Positions 35,706 to 45,353 of a DNA stretch of 64,000 bases are shown here, one piece after another. The stretch is taken from assembly GCA_041660815.1 (NCBI GenBank), contig JBAZVN010000008.1, forward strand, positions 62,001-126,000. Direction: 5' to 3'. Position 1 is the stretch's first letter, and every line of letters starts with the position of its first letter. The notes below the pieces were generated by a model that searched no databases, had not been told where the DNA came from, and saw nothing but the letters and a program-made list of their open reading frames with translations. The translations under genes were made by a program, and so were the position numbers. Origin of the DNA: PALSA-1006 sp041660815 (lineage in GTDB: Bacteria > Pseudomonadota > Gammaproteobacteria > Burkholderiales > Gallionellaceae).

Positions 35706-37064
35706 TTAACTTTCTTGGGAGATATCGCGCACCACTTGCGCAATACTTTCTGCCCAGTTTTTTACCAGAACACCGTCTTCACCTTCCACCATCACTCTTA
35801 ATAACGGCTCGGTGCCGGAGGCGCGCAACAATACCCGGCCTTTACCATTCAAGGCTTTTTCCGCCTCAACAACCGCGGCCTGTATTGCGGCATGCTCAGC
35901 CAACTTGGCAGCACCCTGTACCCGCACGTTAATTAAAACTTGCGGATACATCACCAGCTCTTGTGTGACCTGATCCAGCGTTTGTTTGCCGGCTCGCAAC
36001 GCATGCAATACCTGTAATGCCGAAACGATACCGTCACCGGTGCTGTGCTTATCCAGACAAATGATATGGCCGGAATTTTCACCGCCCACTTGCCAGCCTT
36101 TTTGCTGTAACACTTCCATCACATAACGGTCACCCACTTTAGCGCGCGCAAAAGGAATGCCGAGTTTTTGCATGGCATGCTCAAAGGCCAAATTGGTCAT
36201 CAGGGTTCCGACAATTCCGCCTTTCATCGTGCCCTGCAACTGGCGATGTTTGGCGATGACGTACAACAGTTGATCTCCGTCGTAAAGCTTGCCTTGCCCG
36301 TCAGCCATAATTAACCGGTCACCGTCGCCGTCAAGCGCAATTCCCACATCCGCGCGATGTTCAAGCACGGCTTTTTGCATATTCGCCGGCTTGGTTGCAC
36401 CATAACCGTCGTTAATATTTTTACCATTCGGTTCGGCACCAATGGCGATCACATCGGCACCCAGCTCGTGAAATACGTTACGCGCGATGTGATAGGTTGC
36501 CCCGTGCGCACTATCCACCACAATTTTCATGCCGCGCAAATTCATGTCAGCCGGAAAGGTGCTCTTGCAGAACTCAATATAACGCCCCACCGCATCATCA
36601 ATACGCTTGGCCTTACCCAGAGCCTCGGAGGAATTAGTCTGCATTTCTTTATCCAGCTCGGCTTCAATGGCATGCTCAAGCTCATCGGGCAGCTTGGCAC
36701 CTTGGCCGGAAAAGAATTTAATCCCGTTATCTTCAAACGGATTATGCGAAGCCGAAATAACCGCGCCCGCCTGCAAACGCAGGGCGCGCGTCAGATACGC
36801 CACGGCCGGCGTGGGCACCGGCCCCGCCAGATAAACATCCACACCCGCGGCAATCAACCCGGCTTCGAGCGCTGATTCCAACATGTAACCGGAAATGCGC
36901 GTGTCCTTGCCGATCAAGACACCGGGACGCTCGCCCTGCGTGTGTTCGGCGCTGGCCAACACCTTGCCGGCGGCATACCCCAAATGCATTACAAATTGCG
37001 GGGTAATCGGATAAACACCCACCGTGCCGCGCACCCCGTCTGTTCCAAAATATTTTCTGCTCAT
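35706..37064 (-). CDS. glmM: Phosphoglucosamine mutase
   Basis: GlmM turns glucosamine-6-phosphate into glucosamine-1-phosphate for UDP-GlcNAc, the precursor of peptidoglycan and lipopolysaccharide. The 452-residue protein has the N-terminal FGTDGVRG, the active-site SASHNP loop with phosphorylated Ser at about 106, the metal-binding DGDGDR loop (about 245) and the C-terminal phosphate-binding RASGTEPLLRVM. All are intact. It is encoded alone, convergent with der and divergent from the surface-protein locus. Confidence 0.98.
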   Translation of the reverse strand: MSRKYFGTDGVRGTVGVYPITPQFVMHLGYAAGKVLASAEHTQGERPGVLIGKDTRISGYMLESALEAGLIAAGVDVYLAGPVPTPAVAYLTRALRLQAGAVISASHNPFEDNGIKFFSGQGAKLPDELEHAIEAELDKEMQTNSSEALGKAKRIDDAVGRYIEFCKSTFPADMNLRGMKIVVDSAHGATYHIARNVFHELGADVIAIGAEPNGKNINDGYGATKPANMQKAVLEHRADVGIALDGDGDRLIMADGQGKLYDGDQLLYVIAKHRQLQGTMKGGIVGTLMTNLAFEHAMQKLGIPFARAKVGDRYVMEVLQQKGWQVGGENSGHIICLDKHSTGDGIVSALQVLHALRAGKQTLDQVTQELVMYPQVLINVRVQGAAKLAEHAAIQAAVVEAEKALNGKGRVLLRASGTEPLLRVMVEGEDGVLVKNWAESIAQVVRDISQES

Positions 37065-37223
37065 AATTTTCTTTGAATTCTCACTTAAATTGGTTTTGCC
37101 GCAATATCAAAACACCCACGTTAATTACCCGATCTTCCGATTATATAATAACAAAAGTAGCAAAGCGGTTTGACCGTACACTGATAGCAACAGATAATCC
37201 AAGCTGCTAAAAAAGGGGACAAA

Positions 37224-38717
37224 ATGAAATTGAAGCAATTGAAATGGCGGGGTTTACTAATCGCCTTCGCACTCGGAAATTCGCTGGTATTTGCCGCTGA
37301 AAATCCAAATTCATCTTCAGTTGATAAACCCGTTAATAGTGCAATAAAAAATCCGCCCGGCCAATCTTTAACCGGTATTAACAATCCGGGAATTACTGCG
37401 CGTGAAAAGATACTGGATGAAGCAGAGAGACTGCTGAAATATGATGAAGCTGACGAAGCCTATAGCTTGCTTGCGCCACTCGAATTCGATCGTTCTGGTG
37501 AGCTTCGCTTTGATTATCTGCTGGGTGTTGCCGCATTGGATAGCGGCAGACCGGATAAAGCAACACTGGCCTTCGAACGCGTCCTGGCAATGGATCCGAA
37601 TTTCGCCGGTGCACGCATGGATATGGCGCGCGCCTATTATTATCAGGAAGATTGGCTGCGCGCAAAAAGTGAACTTGAAATTGTTTTAACTCAAAATCCG
37701 CCGGATACGACACGTGCCATTATTCAAAAATATCTGGATGCGATAGCCGAGCAACTCAAGGTCCCCCTCTTCCATATAACGGCTTATGCCGAAGCTGGCT
37801 TGGGGTATGACAGCAATGTCAGAAACGCCAGCAACGAGCTCCAATTTATCGTTCCCTACTTCAATCATGCTATCTTTCCGATCAGCCCTTCCAACCGCAA
37901 AGTGGCAGATAGTTTTTACAACGGTGCGCTCGGCGGCGAAATTTTTTATGACTTCAATGATTTTTGGAGTATCTACGCGGGCGTCGATGCCCGCCAGCGC
38001 GGTTACCAATTTTTAAACAATTTCAATTCGTTAAATGTTGACAGCCGGGCGGGAATCTCTTTCACGCTAAATCAAAATATATTTCGCATCGGCGTAGGTG
38101 GAGGCGCTTACTACCTGGGGCAAACAGTTGGCAGTTTCAATAGCATACAGCCGGACTACAACCGTTACTCCTCAACTGTGAATGCGGACTGGCGTTATAT
38201 GCTTGATCCGGATAACCAAATTAGTGTGTTTGTACAACACGGGAATCATCGTTTCGTTAACGCTGCGATGGCGATCAATGATTTTAGTCAGACTGCTGCA
38301 GGCAGCGGTTGGATGCATGTTCTGCAGGACAGCAAATCCATTATATTTGCTAGCGTGTTTTATATTAGCGAAAACGATATCGCCCCGATTACCTTGACCA
38401 ACCCCAATGGCGGCCGCGTTGACGGCGTCAAGAATCTGCAAGGCTTACGGGCCGGAGCTCAAGCATCAGTGCGTGATGACGTAGAACTATTTTCATTTTT
38501 CTCAATTCAATTAAGTGGTTATGAAAACACAAACCCCTTGTTTTTACGCAAACGAAATGAACGCCAATATGATGTCAGCGCCGGAGCCAACTGGCACTGG
38601 AATAAAAACTGGTCGCTGCGTCCACAGCTTAGTTTCATGAGGAACGATTCAAACATCATTCTTTACAGTTATGACCGGCTGGATACCTCTTTAACCATCC
38701 GCCGCGATTTTCAATAA
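37224..38717 (+). CDS. TPR plus outer-membrane beta-barrel protein, Slam/DUF560-like
   Basis: The 497-residue protein has a signal peptide (hydrophobic to about 24, cleavage after VFA). A periplasmic tetratricopeptide domain of about 100 residues follows (about 60-165). A region of about 310 residues of alternating beta strands then begins at GLGYDSNVRNAS and ends in RRDFQ, as outer-membrane barrels do. Length and layout match Slam proteins, which carry DUF560 barrels and move cargo across the outer membrane (type XI secretion). The TPR-to-barrel junction (PPDTTRAIIQKYLDAI) is like theirs. AGGGGA precedes the ATG. The FecR gene follows after 24 bases, suggesting a transporter and cargo. Homology to Slam is inferred by eye. 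Confidence 0.7.
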   Translation: MKLKQLKWRGLLIAFALGNSLVFAAENPNSSSVDKPVNSAIKNPPGQSLTGINNPGITAREKILDEAERLLKYDEADEAYSLLAPLEFDRSGELRFDYLLGVAALDSGRPDKATLAFERVLAMDPNFAGARMDMARAYYYQEDWLRAKSELEIVLTQNPPDTTRAIIQKYLDAIAEQLKVPLFHITAYAEAGLGYDSNVRNASNELQFIVPYFNHAIFPISPSNRKVADSFYNGALGGEIFYDFNDFWSIYAGVDARQRGYQFLNNFNSLNVDSRAGISFTLNQNIFRIGVGGGAYYLGQTVGSFNSIQPDYNRYSSTVNADWRYMLDPDNQISVFVQHGNHRFVNAAMAINDFSQTAAGSGWMHVLQDSKSIIFASVFYISENDIAPITLTNPNGGRVDGVKNLQGLRAGAQASVRDDVELFSFFSIQLSGYENTNPLFLRKRNERQYDVSAGANWHWNKNWSLRPQLSFMRNDSNIILYSYDRLDTSLTIRRDFQ

Positions 38718-38741
38718 CTGGGACTTAGCTAAGGTGCAATC

Positions 38742-40298
38742 ATGAATCTGACCAAAAATACTTTCACCCTTATAGCGCTCATCGCTTGGCTGTTAAGCGG
38801 GCAAGTCGCACATGCGCAGCTTGCAGGAAACATCCAGTTTGTTCACGGAAACATTCAAATTATTAACGCAGCAGGGACTACCAGCCTGCTAAAAAAAGGC
38901 GATGCTGTCAATGAAGGCGACACCCTTATCTCGGCAAAAGAAGCCAGCGCCCAAATTAAAATGCGGGACGGCGGATTCATCGCCATGCGCCCGAATACAA
39001 AATTTAAAATTAACGAGTTCAAATATAACGGGGTTGTAGATGGTAGCGAAGCAAGTTCCATCGAATTACTTAATGGCGGTTTTCGAGCTGTTACCGGTTT
39101 AATTGGCAGAATCAATAAAGCAAATTATCGAATTGTCACTCAAGCCGCAACAATTGGGATTCGCGGCACCGATCATGAAACCGTTGTGATCCTTTCAGAG
39201 CTCTCTCCGGCAAATACGATTCCAGCGGGTACTTACAACAAAGTAAATGCGGGAGAAACCACCCTTACCACAGAGAAAGGGACCATTTCCATATTGCCCA
39301 ACCAAATGGGCTTTGCCGGCGCCGCAAACCAAATGCCGCAACTGCAACCGCTTAATATCAAAATATTCTCCGTCACTGGCAAGCCTTCGGCTGCCGCGAC
39401 AACCGCCACAAAACAAGCTACACAAGATGCGGATAGCGAAGCGCAGACACAAGTTGAAGCAGCCCCACAAGTACAGGCAGCAACTATTTCGCCTGTGCCC
39501 GCCATCCCTGTCGTTGTACCAATTTGTGCAATGGATCCAGTCAGTGGTCAGTGCACAAATCTCACGACGACAACTGCCACACCGAAAGCGGGAAGTGGCG
39601 ATGGAGTTATACTTTCGTCAAGCAGTGGACTCGACGGGATGTCCACCCCGAACCCATTCCCCAAAGGAGCAACTTATCTATCTGATGCTACCGGGCTGAC
39701 TAAAATGGACTGCGGACAAGGTTGCTTTGGCGGGGTTGGTACCGCGCAAAATGTCGATGCGGGTTGGGATGCTGGCGTTGTCCTATGGGGGCGCTGGAGT
39801 AACGGATTCATTACTGCGGGTGGGTCACTCAATGGCTACTATTTCGCTCCAAATCAAGGTTTACATTACATCGTCGGCATTCCTACTCCGTCCATGCAGC
39901 TGCCCACCAGCAATACTTACACCTATAATTTAATTGGCGGTACCTCCCCCACGCTGTCGGATGGAATTGGGGCAGGTTTAGGTGTCGGCCTACTTAAGTC
40001 CGGCTCGGCTACGGTTGACTTCGGCAACGCCACCGTTAATGGTAGTCTAATCATGGATTTTAACGGCGCCTCGACCTACGAATCCACCTACCATGGCAGT
40101 TTTTCAACAGGCGGAGCAAACCTTTACGGCTCAACGAACTTTAAGGGTGGCAGTATCAACGTTTGCGGAGCAGAAGGATGCTCCACCCAATATCAGGGCC
40201 AATTTTATGGCACCAATGCTTCCCATTTGGGCGTCACGTACGACATCAACACCAACCAAGCCTTCAACATCAACGGCGCTGCCGTTCTCAAGCGATAA
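38742..40298 (+). CDS. Secreted FecR-domain protein with glycine-rich C-terminal beta domain
   Basis: The 518-residue protein has a type I signal peptide (cleavage after AHA at about 26), so it is not a lipoprotein. A FecR-type domain covers about 30-165 (GDAVNEGDTLIS; AATIGIRGTDHE). A Thr/Ala/Gln-rich linker follows at about 210-290. The C-terminal part is rich in Gly, Ser and Asn with beta-strand alternation and three close cysteine pairs (one at 475/480). That C-terminus recalls the small barrel of TbpB-type Slam cargoes. No sigma factor or TonB receptor is adjacent, so a FecIR system is unlikely. It is co-transcribed with the Slam-like gene and ends at a strong terminator. Confidence 0.75.
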   Translation: MNLTKNTFTLIALIAWLLSGQVAHAQLAGNIQFVHGNIQIINAAGTTSLLKKGDAVNEGDTLISAKEASAQIKMRDGGFIAMRPNTKFKINEFKYNGVVDGSEASSIELLNGGFRAVTGLIGRINKANYRIVTQAATIGIRGTDHETVVILSELSPANTIPAGTYNKVNAGETTLTTEKGTISILPNQMGFAGAANQMPQLQPLNIKIFSVTGKPSAAATTATKQATQDADSEAQTQVEAAPQVQAATISPVPAIPVVVPICAMDPVSGQCTNLTTTTATPKAGSGDGVILSSSSGLDGMSTPNPFPKGATYLSDATGLTKMDCGQGCFGGVGTAQNVDAGWDAGVVLWGRWSNGFITAGGSLNGYYFAPNQGLHYIVGIPTPSMQLPTSNTYTYNLIGGTSPTLSDGIGAGLGVGLLKSGSATVDFGNATVNGSLIMDFNGASTYESTYHGSFSTGGANLYGSTNFKGGSINVCGAEGCSTQYQGQFYGTNASHLGVTYDINTNQAFNINGAAVLKR

Positions 40299-40326
40299 AA
40301 AAGGCCGGGTGGAGCCCGGCCTTTTT
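40297..40326. terminator. Strong intrinsic terminator between convergent genes
   Basis: GGCCGGG (40303-40309), a five-base loop, CCCGGCC (40315-40321) and TTTTT follow the FecR gene stop. A matching A-run on the left makes it work in both directions, for the convergent lipoprotein gene too. Confidence 0.9.
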
Positions 40327-40346
40327 GTGATGCAACATATATTTTT

Positions 40347-42653
40347 TTAGTTTACCGTTCCATCTGCGTTGTATTGTTTTTTGCTCGTGGCACCCACAGA
40401 ATTACCAGCCACATCTTTGACTCCCGACACTATTACCACTCCGCCTGCCGCGTTATTAATATCATCACCAAACACCGTGATAGATGCAGCTCCGCTAGTA
40501 AGTATTATTGCGGTGGAATTCGCCTGCCCATTACCTACGGCAATAACCTGGGTATCACCGACTGCAGCTGTCGTTTGACAAATTCCATCCGGACCTGAAC
40601 TCACATTACCTAAAGCTGTGCCGGCACCGGTTACCACATCATCAGAACCTACAGCTACGGTTGCGGTCAAAAGGTTTCCGGGTGAAGTAGCGCGAATGCA
40701 GGTTGAATTGGAAATGCCCTTGCCAACAGCAATCACTTGATTATCCCCAATAGCGGCTGTTGTCTGACACTTTCCATCTATTCCGGTCGTGACAGTCGCA
40801 TAGGGAATAATTGCAGGGGAGATTTGCGGATTTAAAGTCAATGTAGCCTTCTTGTTAACAGAGTCGTAGCTAACACCGCTAAAAGCTATCCCTGTCACTG
40901 GGCTAGTGAAATTTGTCGCTGTTGTCGTAGATAACTTTTCCATACGCTCATCGAATGGAATGGTTATAGAAGTAACTTTACCAGCAGAACATACAGCAGC
41001 CGATCCACACACCACCGCACCTCCCGTCAAAAGCGAAGGTGCAACCATATCATCCGCGGTTACCGCATTGCTTGCAGCAGACTCGATAGCGTCAGAATTT
41101 ACCGACCTAACCGAGTAGCTGTAAGTAAGCTTGATGTCTGTATTTTCTACATAATCAAGTCCAGCGAAGGTATCCGTAAAGTTGGTGCTGGTGATTGTTG
41201 TCGGCGTAATTAGCTCGGTCGGATGACTTATAGTCGTCGCCCCCCAAACTTGACTCATCGTGCGATACACCTTATAGCCCTTGGCTCCAGATACCGGCAA
41301 CCAATCCAAGGTAGGTTTTACCGCCGCCCCTGTCGTTGTGCTTGCCGCGTTAATACTGGCATCGTTAACCAGCGCAATCACCGGAGCTGCAACAGTTGCC
41401 CCGCCTTTTGTAGTGAAATCGACTGCCAAGTTAGTACTATATTTTGTCGCTCCGCCTGCAATTGCAGCAACTGAATTTCCAGCATCGTCCTTTAACTCAG
41501 CCTGAGCGCGAGAAATATCTACCGTATACATTGAAGAGGCGCCCATCACCGGCAGAGATACCGTCAATTGTTTACGATCAGAGCTCCAAGCCATACTGTG
41601 CTCCATATTTGATGCTCTGGGCTTGGCTCCTATAAAGTTAACGTCCACCAATGAATACAAGCCATTGGGATTGGACGGGGATATATCCTTCACTACTGTA
41701 GTCTGCTTGATCGGCTCGCTAAATGTGAAAACAACATCGGTGGCTCCCGGCGTAATATCGGAATTATGTTCAGGCGTTACACTCACCACTTTGGGAGAGA
41801 TAGAATCGGTTGATTTCACAACGATCGAATCGCCATTTTGAAAGGAGAGTGTTCTAGTCGCCATTTCAGCCGGTGCTGTTAAGGCGAGTTCTCCGAAGAC
41901 GGTATAAGCAATGTCTTGTGCGGAAAGGGTAAATTTTCCACCCGCTTCAATATTGGCAAAGGTAAATTTCCCGCTTGCATCAGTGGTAGCGGTACTGACA
42001 ACATTACCCGAAGTTGAATCCGTATTCACCACCCCACTTACCGCATTCTGCTGCCCGGATATACCCCCGGTGGCTGAATTTTGCGCACTTTGAGCTGAAT
42101 GCAAAGTAACCTTGTAGCCTGCTGCAACTGGCCGACCATTTTCATCGGTCACTTCACCTGAAATAGTTGCAGCCAGCTTGCCAACCGCGAATTGGTAGCC
42201 TTTAGCCACACCGGTCAACGGATGCCCGACATCAGAAACATAACTTACCACCGCTTGTTGAAATACAAAGTCCGGATAACGGTTTTTGATGGTGATATCG
42301 GCCATGTTGACCGGGCTGGTGACACCTTTTAAATTAATCGATACTTCGTAGTTTCCGGTCAATGTGCCCGCATTATTCGCGGGCAAGTTAGCTAACACAA
42401 ACTGACCATCGGCATTGGTGGTTGCTCTTGATAAACCCACATCGACAATCGCGCCGACAATCGGCTGCTGCGTCATTGCATCAATCAAAACACCTTGTAG
42501 GGTACCAACTGGAGTAATAGAACTCAGAACCGTACTGGTGGTCGTTACGGTGTTGGCATTGCTATTGTTTGCGGGCTGACTACAACCGGTCAATACAACA
42601 CCGGATGCCAAGATCATCGTCAAAATAACTTTTTGCTTTGCTTTAAGCTGCAT
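40347..42653 (-). CDS. Large surface lipoprotein with carboxypeptidase-regulatory-like and Ig-like domains
   Basis: The 768-residue product has a lipoprotein signal peptide with an LTGCS lipobox (Cys at about 24). A Ser/Thr/Asn-rich linker is followed by two carboxypeptidase regulatory-like domains (TLQGVLIDAMTQQPIVGA; TISGEVTDENGRPVAAG), then Big_5-type Ig-like segments (SITPGATDVVFTFSEPI). A fibronectin-like region follows (WLPVSGAKGYKVYRTMSQVW). The C-terminus holds two copies of a cysteine-bearing unit (DGKCQTTAAIGDNQVIAVG and DGICQTTAAVGDTQVIAVG). No enzyme motif is visible. An adhesive or structural surface role is inferred. It converges on the secretion-like locus. Confidence 0.75.
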   Translation of the reverse strand: MQLKAKQKVILTMILASGVVLTGCSQPANNSNANTVTTTSTVLSSITPVGTLQGVLIDAMTQQPIVGAIVDVGLSRATTNADGQFVLANLPANNAGTLTGNYEVSINLKGVTSPVNMADITIKNRYPDFVFQQAVVSYVSDVGHPLTGVAKGYQFAVGKLAATISGEVTDENGRPVAAGYKVTLHSAQSAQNSATGGISGQQNAVSGVVNTDSTSGNVVSTATTDASGKFTFANIEAGGKFTLSAQDIAYTVFGELALTAPAEMATRTLSFQNGDSIVVKSTDSISPKVVSVTPEHNSDITPGATDVVFTFSEPIKQTTVVKDISPSNPNGLYSLVDVNFIGAKPRASNMEHSMAWSSDRKQLTVSLPVMGASSMYTVDISRAQAELKDDAGNSVAAIAGGATKYSTNLAVDFTTKGGATVAAPVIALVNDASINAASTTTGAAVKPTLDWLPVSGAKGYKVYRTMSQVWGATTISHPTELITPTTITSTNFTDTFAGLDYVENTDIKLTYSYSVRSVNSDAIESAASNAVTADDMVAPSLLTGGAVVCGSAAVCSAGKVTSITIPFDERMEKLSTTTATNFTSPVTGIAFSGVSYDSVNKKATLTLNPQISPAIIPYATVTTGIDGKCQTTAAIGDNQVIAVGKGISNSTCIRATSPGNLLTATVAVGSDDVVTGAGTALGNVSSGPDGICQTTAAVGDTQVIAVGNGQANSTAIILTSGAASITVFGDDINNAAGGVVIVSGVKDVAGNSVGATSKKQYNADGTVN

Positions 42654-42800
42654 TTTTCTTCCTTTTATTTGATCGGTGGATCGGATAATTTAATCATACA
42701 ACACAATAGGCAGCAATAGATGCACAATATATTGTTTTTAAATGATATTTTATATCACAAGGCAAATCTCAAACATTAACAATTCCTCCGGCACAAGCGG

Positions 42801-45287
42801 TTAATAATCTGTTTTCCCAACCATTACCGGCTTCACATTCCAAATATCTTTTGCATACTGCGCGATGGTTCGATCGCTGGAGAATTTCCCCATATTCGCC
42901 ACGTTGATGATGGATTTTTTCACCCATACATCCTGGTTCTTATAAGCAGAATCCACTTTATCCTGGCATGTAATATACGAGGCATAATCGGCCAACAATA
43001 GGTATTTGTCGCCATGATGCAGCAAATTATCAATGATCGGCTTAAAACGCTCCGGCTCACTGGGCGAGAAGAAACCCGAACTAATCATATACAGCACTTC
43101 GCGCAATTCCCCATTGGCATTGTAATAATCCCAAGGCTTATATCCATTTGCTTGCAGATTCGCAACCTCGTCTGTCGTTAGGCCAAAAATAAAGATATTT
43201 TCCCAACCCACTTCCTCGCCGATTTCAATATTTGCGCCATCCAAAGTGCCAATCGTGAGTGCGCCGTTGAGTGACAGCTTCATATTGCCGGTACCGGAAG
43301 CTTCCGTACCCGCAGTGGAAATCTGCTCCGACAAATCTGCGGCAGGCACGATAACTTCGGCTGTTGAAACATCGTAATTGGGAATAAATACCACTTTCAA
43401 TTTTCCGGCCACCTGCGGATCATTATTTACGATATCCGCAACATCATTAATCAATTTGATAATGAGCTTGGCAACCGCATATCCGGGTGCTGCTTTACCG
43501 CCAAAAATTACTGTGCGCGGGACGCAATCACTGCCGTGCCTAATGCGGTTATACAGGGTGATGATATGCAACACATTGAGCAATTGACGCTTGTATTCGT
43601 GGATGCGTTTAATCTGCACATCAAACAGGGAATCCACATTAACTTCCACCCCCAAGCGCTGCCTGATCAATGACACCAAACGCTGTTTATTGGCGCGTTT
43701 AATCGCGGAATACTGCTTGCGGAAAGCGGCATCTTCGGCCAAGGGAATCAGCTTTTTGAGCTGATCCAGATCTTTGATCCAATCTTTACCGAGGCGTGCA
43801 GAAATGAGATCGGCCAATTGTGGGTTGGCTTGATTCAACCAGCGGCGCGGCGTAATTCCGTTGGTCATATTCACAATCTTGCCCGGATATAAACGGTCAA
43901 AATCGGCAAAAATAGTCTCGCGCATCAGTTGCGTATGAATTGCCGCTACCCCATTCACCTTATGGCTACCAACAATGGCCAGATGAGCCATACGCACGCG
44001 CTTGCCGCCCTCTTCGCTGATGATTGACATGCGTCGCAACAGATCATTGTCACCGGGAGAAAAATGGCGCACCTCTTCCAGAAAGCGATAATTTATTTCA
44101 TAAATAATCTGCAAATGACGCGGCAATATATTTCCGAACATTTCCACCGGCCAGGTCTCCAGCGCTTCCGGCATCAGCGTGTGGTTGGTGTAAGAAAAAG
44201 TACGCTGCGTCAAATTCCAGGCCTTTTCCCACGGCAAGTGATGCAAATCAATCAATACGCGCATCAGTTCGGCGATGGTGATGGCGGGATGCGTATCATT
44301 CAACTGAATTGCAACCTTATCCGGCAACGCATCAAAATCCGAATGATCTTTTAGATAGCGCGTGAGAATATCCTGCAGCGACGCGCAGGTGAAAAAATAT
44401 TGCTGTTTTAAACGTAATTCATGACCCATCTGGGTCGTATCGTTCGGATACAAAACTTTTGATAAATTTTCCGAGCGATCTTTGTCTTCCACCGCCTTGA
44501 TGTAATTCCCCTGATTAAAATAACCCAGATCAAAATCCCGTGAAGATTTTGCCGCCCACAGACGCATATTATTTACCGTGCGCGTGCCATATCCGGGAAT
44601 AGGCGTATCGTGCGCCATCGCCATTACGTCATCGGTATCGGTCCAGTGGTAACGGGGAATACCTTTATCATCCTTGTACTCCGTCACCTTTCCGTGAAAC
44701 TTAACCTGATACAACACCTCGGGACGGCCAAACTCCCAGGGATTACCATAACGCAACCAGTTATCCGGGTGTTCTATCTGCCGACCCTCCTCAATATGCT
44801 GCTGAAACATCCCGTATTCATAACGGATCCCGTATCCGTAACCGGGTAAATTTAACGTTGCCATTGAATCCAAAAAGCACGCGGCCAATCTGCCCAAGCC
44901 CCCGTTTCCCAAGGCCGCGTCGTACTCGACATCACGGATCTTTTCCAGTTCAACACCCAGCTCATGCAACGCGTTACGGGTTGGCGCCTCCACCTCCAGA
45001 TTATGCAGACTGTTCATCAGAGAACGTCCCATTAAAAATTCCATGGACAGATAATAAACGCGCTTGGCGTCCGCCTCGTAATAACTGCTCATGGTTTGCA
45101 TCCAGCGATCAATCAATCGATCGCGCACCACATAAGCCGCCGTCATATACCAGTCGCGGTCAGTTGCGTTAATGGTCTCTTTACCGACCGAATAAATTAA
45201 TCGCTCATCCAGCGCATTTCTAATTGACGTGCTATCAAAGGCTTTTTCCAAATGACAAACTATGGCTTTTTTCGACTTGACTAACAT
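42801..45287 (-). CDS. glgP: Glycogen/starch phosphorylase
   Basis: GlgP releases glucose-1-phosphate from glycogen or maltodextrins using pyridoxal phosphate. The 828 residues are typical. The cofactor Lys lies in EASGTGNMKLSLNGALTIG, the Gly-rich NGGLGRLAACFLDS stretch is near 108-122, and the phosphate-site RIHEYKRQLLN segment is present. No glgBCA genes are in the window. The DUF2062 gene lies 66 bases upstream on the same strand and may share its transcript. Confidence 0.97.
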   Translation of the reverse strand: MLVKSKKAIVCHLEKAFDSTSIRNALDERLIYSVGKETINATDRDWYMTAAYVVRDRLIDRWMQTMSSYYEADAKRVYYLSMEFLMGRSLMNSLHNLEVEAPTRNALHELGVELEKIRDVEYDAALGNGGLGRLAACFLDSMATLNLPGYGYGIRYEYGMFQQHIEEGRQIEHPDNWLRYGNPWEFGRPEVLYQVKFHGKVTEYKDDKGIPRYHWTDTDDVMAMAHDTPIPGYGTRTVNNMRLWAAKSSRDFDLGYFNQGNYIKAVEDKDRSENLSKVLYPNDTTQMGHELRLKQQYFFTCASLQDILTRYLKDHSDFDALPDKVAIQLNDTHPAITIAELMRVLIDLHHLPWEKAWNLTQRTFSYTNHTLMPEALETWPVEMFGNILPRHLQIIYEINYRFLEEVRHFSPGDNDLLRRMSIISEEGGKRVRMAHLAIVGSHKVNGVAAIHTQLMRETIFADFDRLYPGKIVNMTNGITPRRWLNQANPQLADLISARLGKDWIKDLDQLKKLIPLAEDAAFRKQYSAIKRANKQRLVSLIRQRLGVEVNVDSLFDVQIKRIHEYKRQLLNVLHIITLYNRIRHGSDCVPRTVIFGGKAAPGYAVAKLIIKLINDVADIVNNDPQVAGKLKVVFIPNYDVSTAEVIVPAADLSEQISTAGTEASGTGNMKLSLNGALTIGTLDGANIEIGEEVGWENIFIFGLTTDEVANLQANGYKPWDYYNANGELREVLYMISSGFFSPSEPERFKPIIDNLLHHGDKYLLLADYASYITCQDKVDSAYKNQDVWVKKSIINVANMGKFSSDRTIAQYAKDIWNVKPVMVGKTDY

Positions 45288-45353
45288 TATCTTTGCCCCC
45301 GAGTTAATTTAACTTAAATTAATATATTCAAATAGTTATAAACATTCAGCAAG

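Noticed and set aside
40374..42093. Multiple plus-strand open frames opposite the large lipoprotein.
   Set aside because: They are short, overlap each other and mirror the Thr/Ser-rich composition of the minus-strand gene. The lipoprotein has a clear signal and domains.
42743..42757. TGATATTTTATATCA dyad upstream of the lipoprotein gene, considered as an FNR or CRP site.
   Set aside because: The spacing does not fit TTGAT-N4-ATCAA or TGTGA-N6-TCACA, and the surroundings are very AT-rich, so chance is likely.
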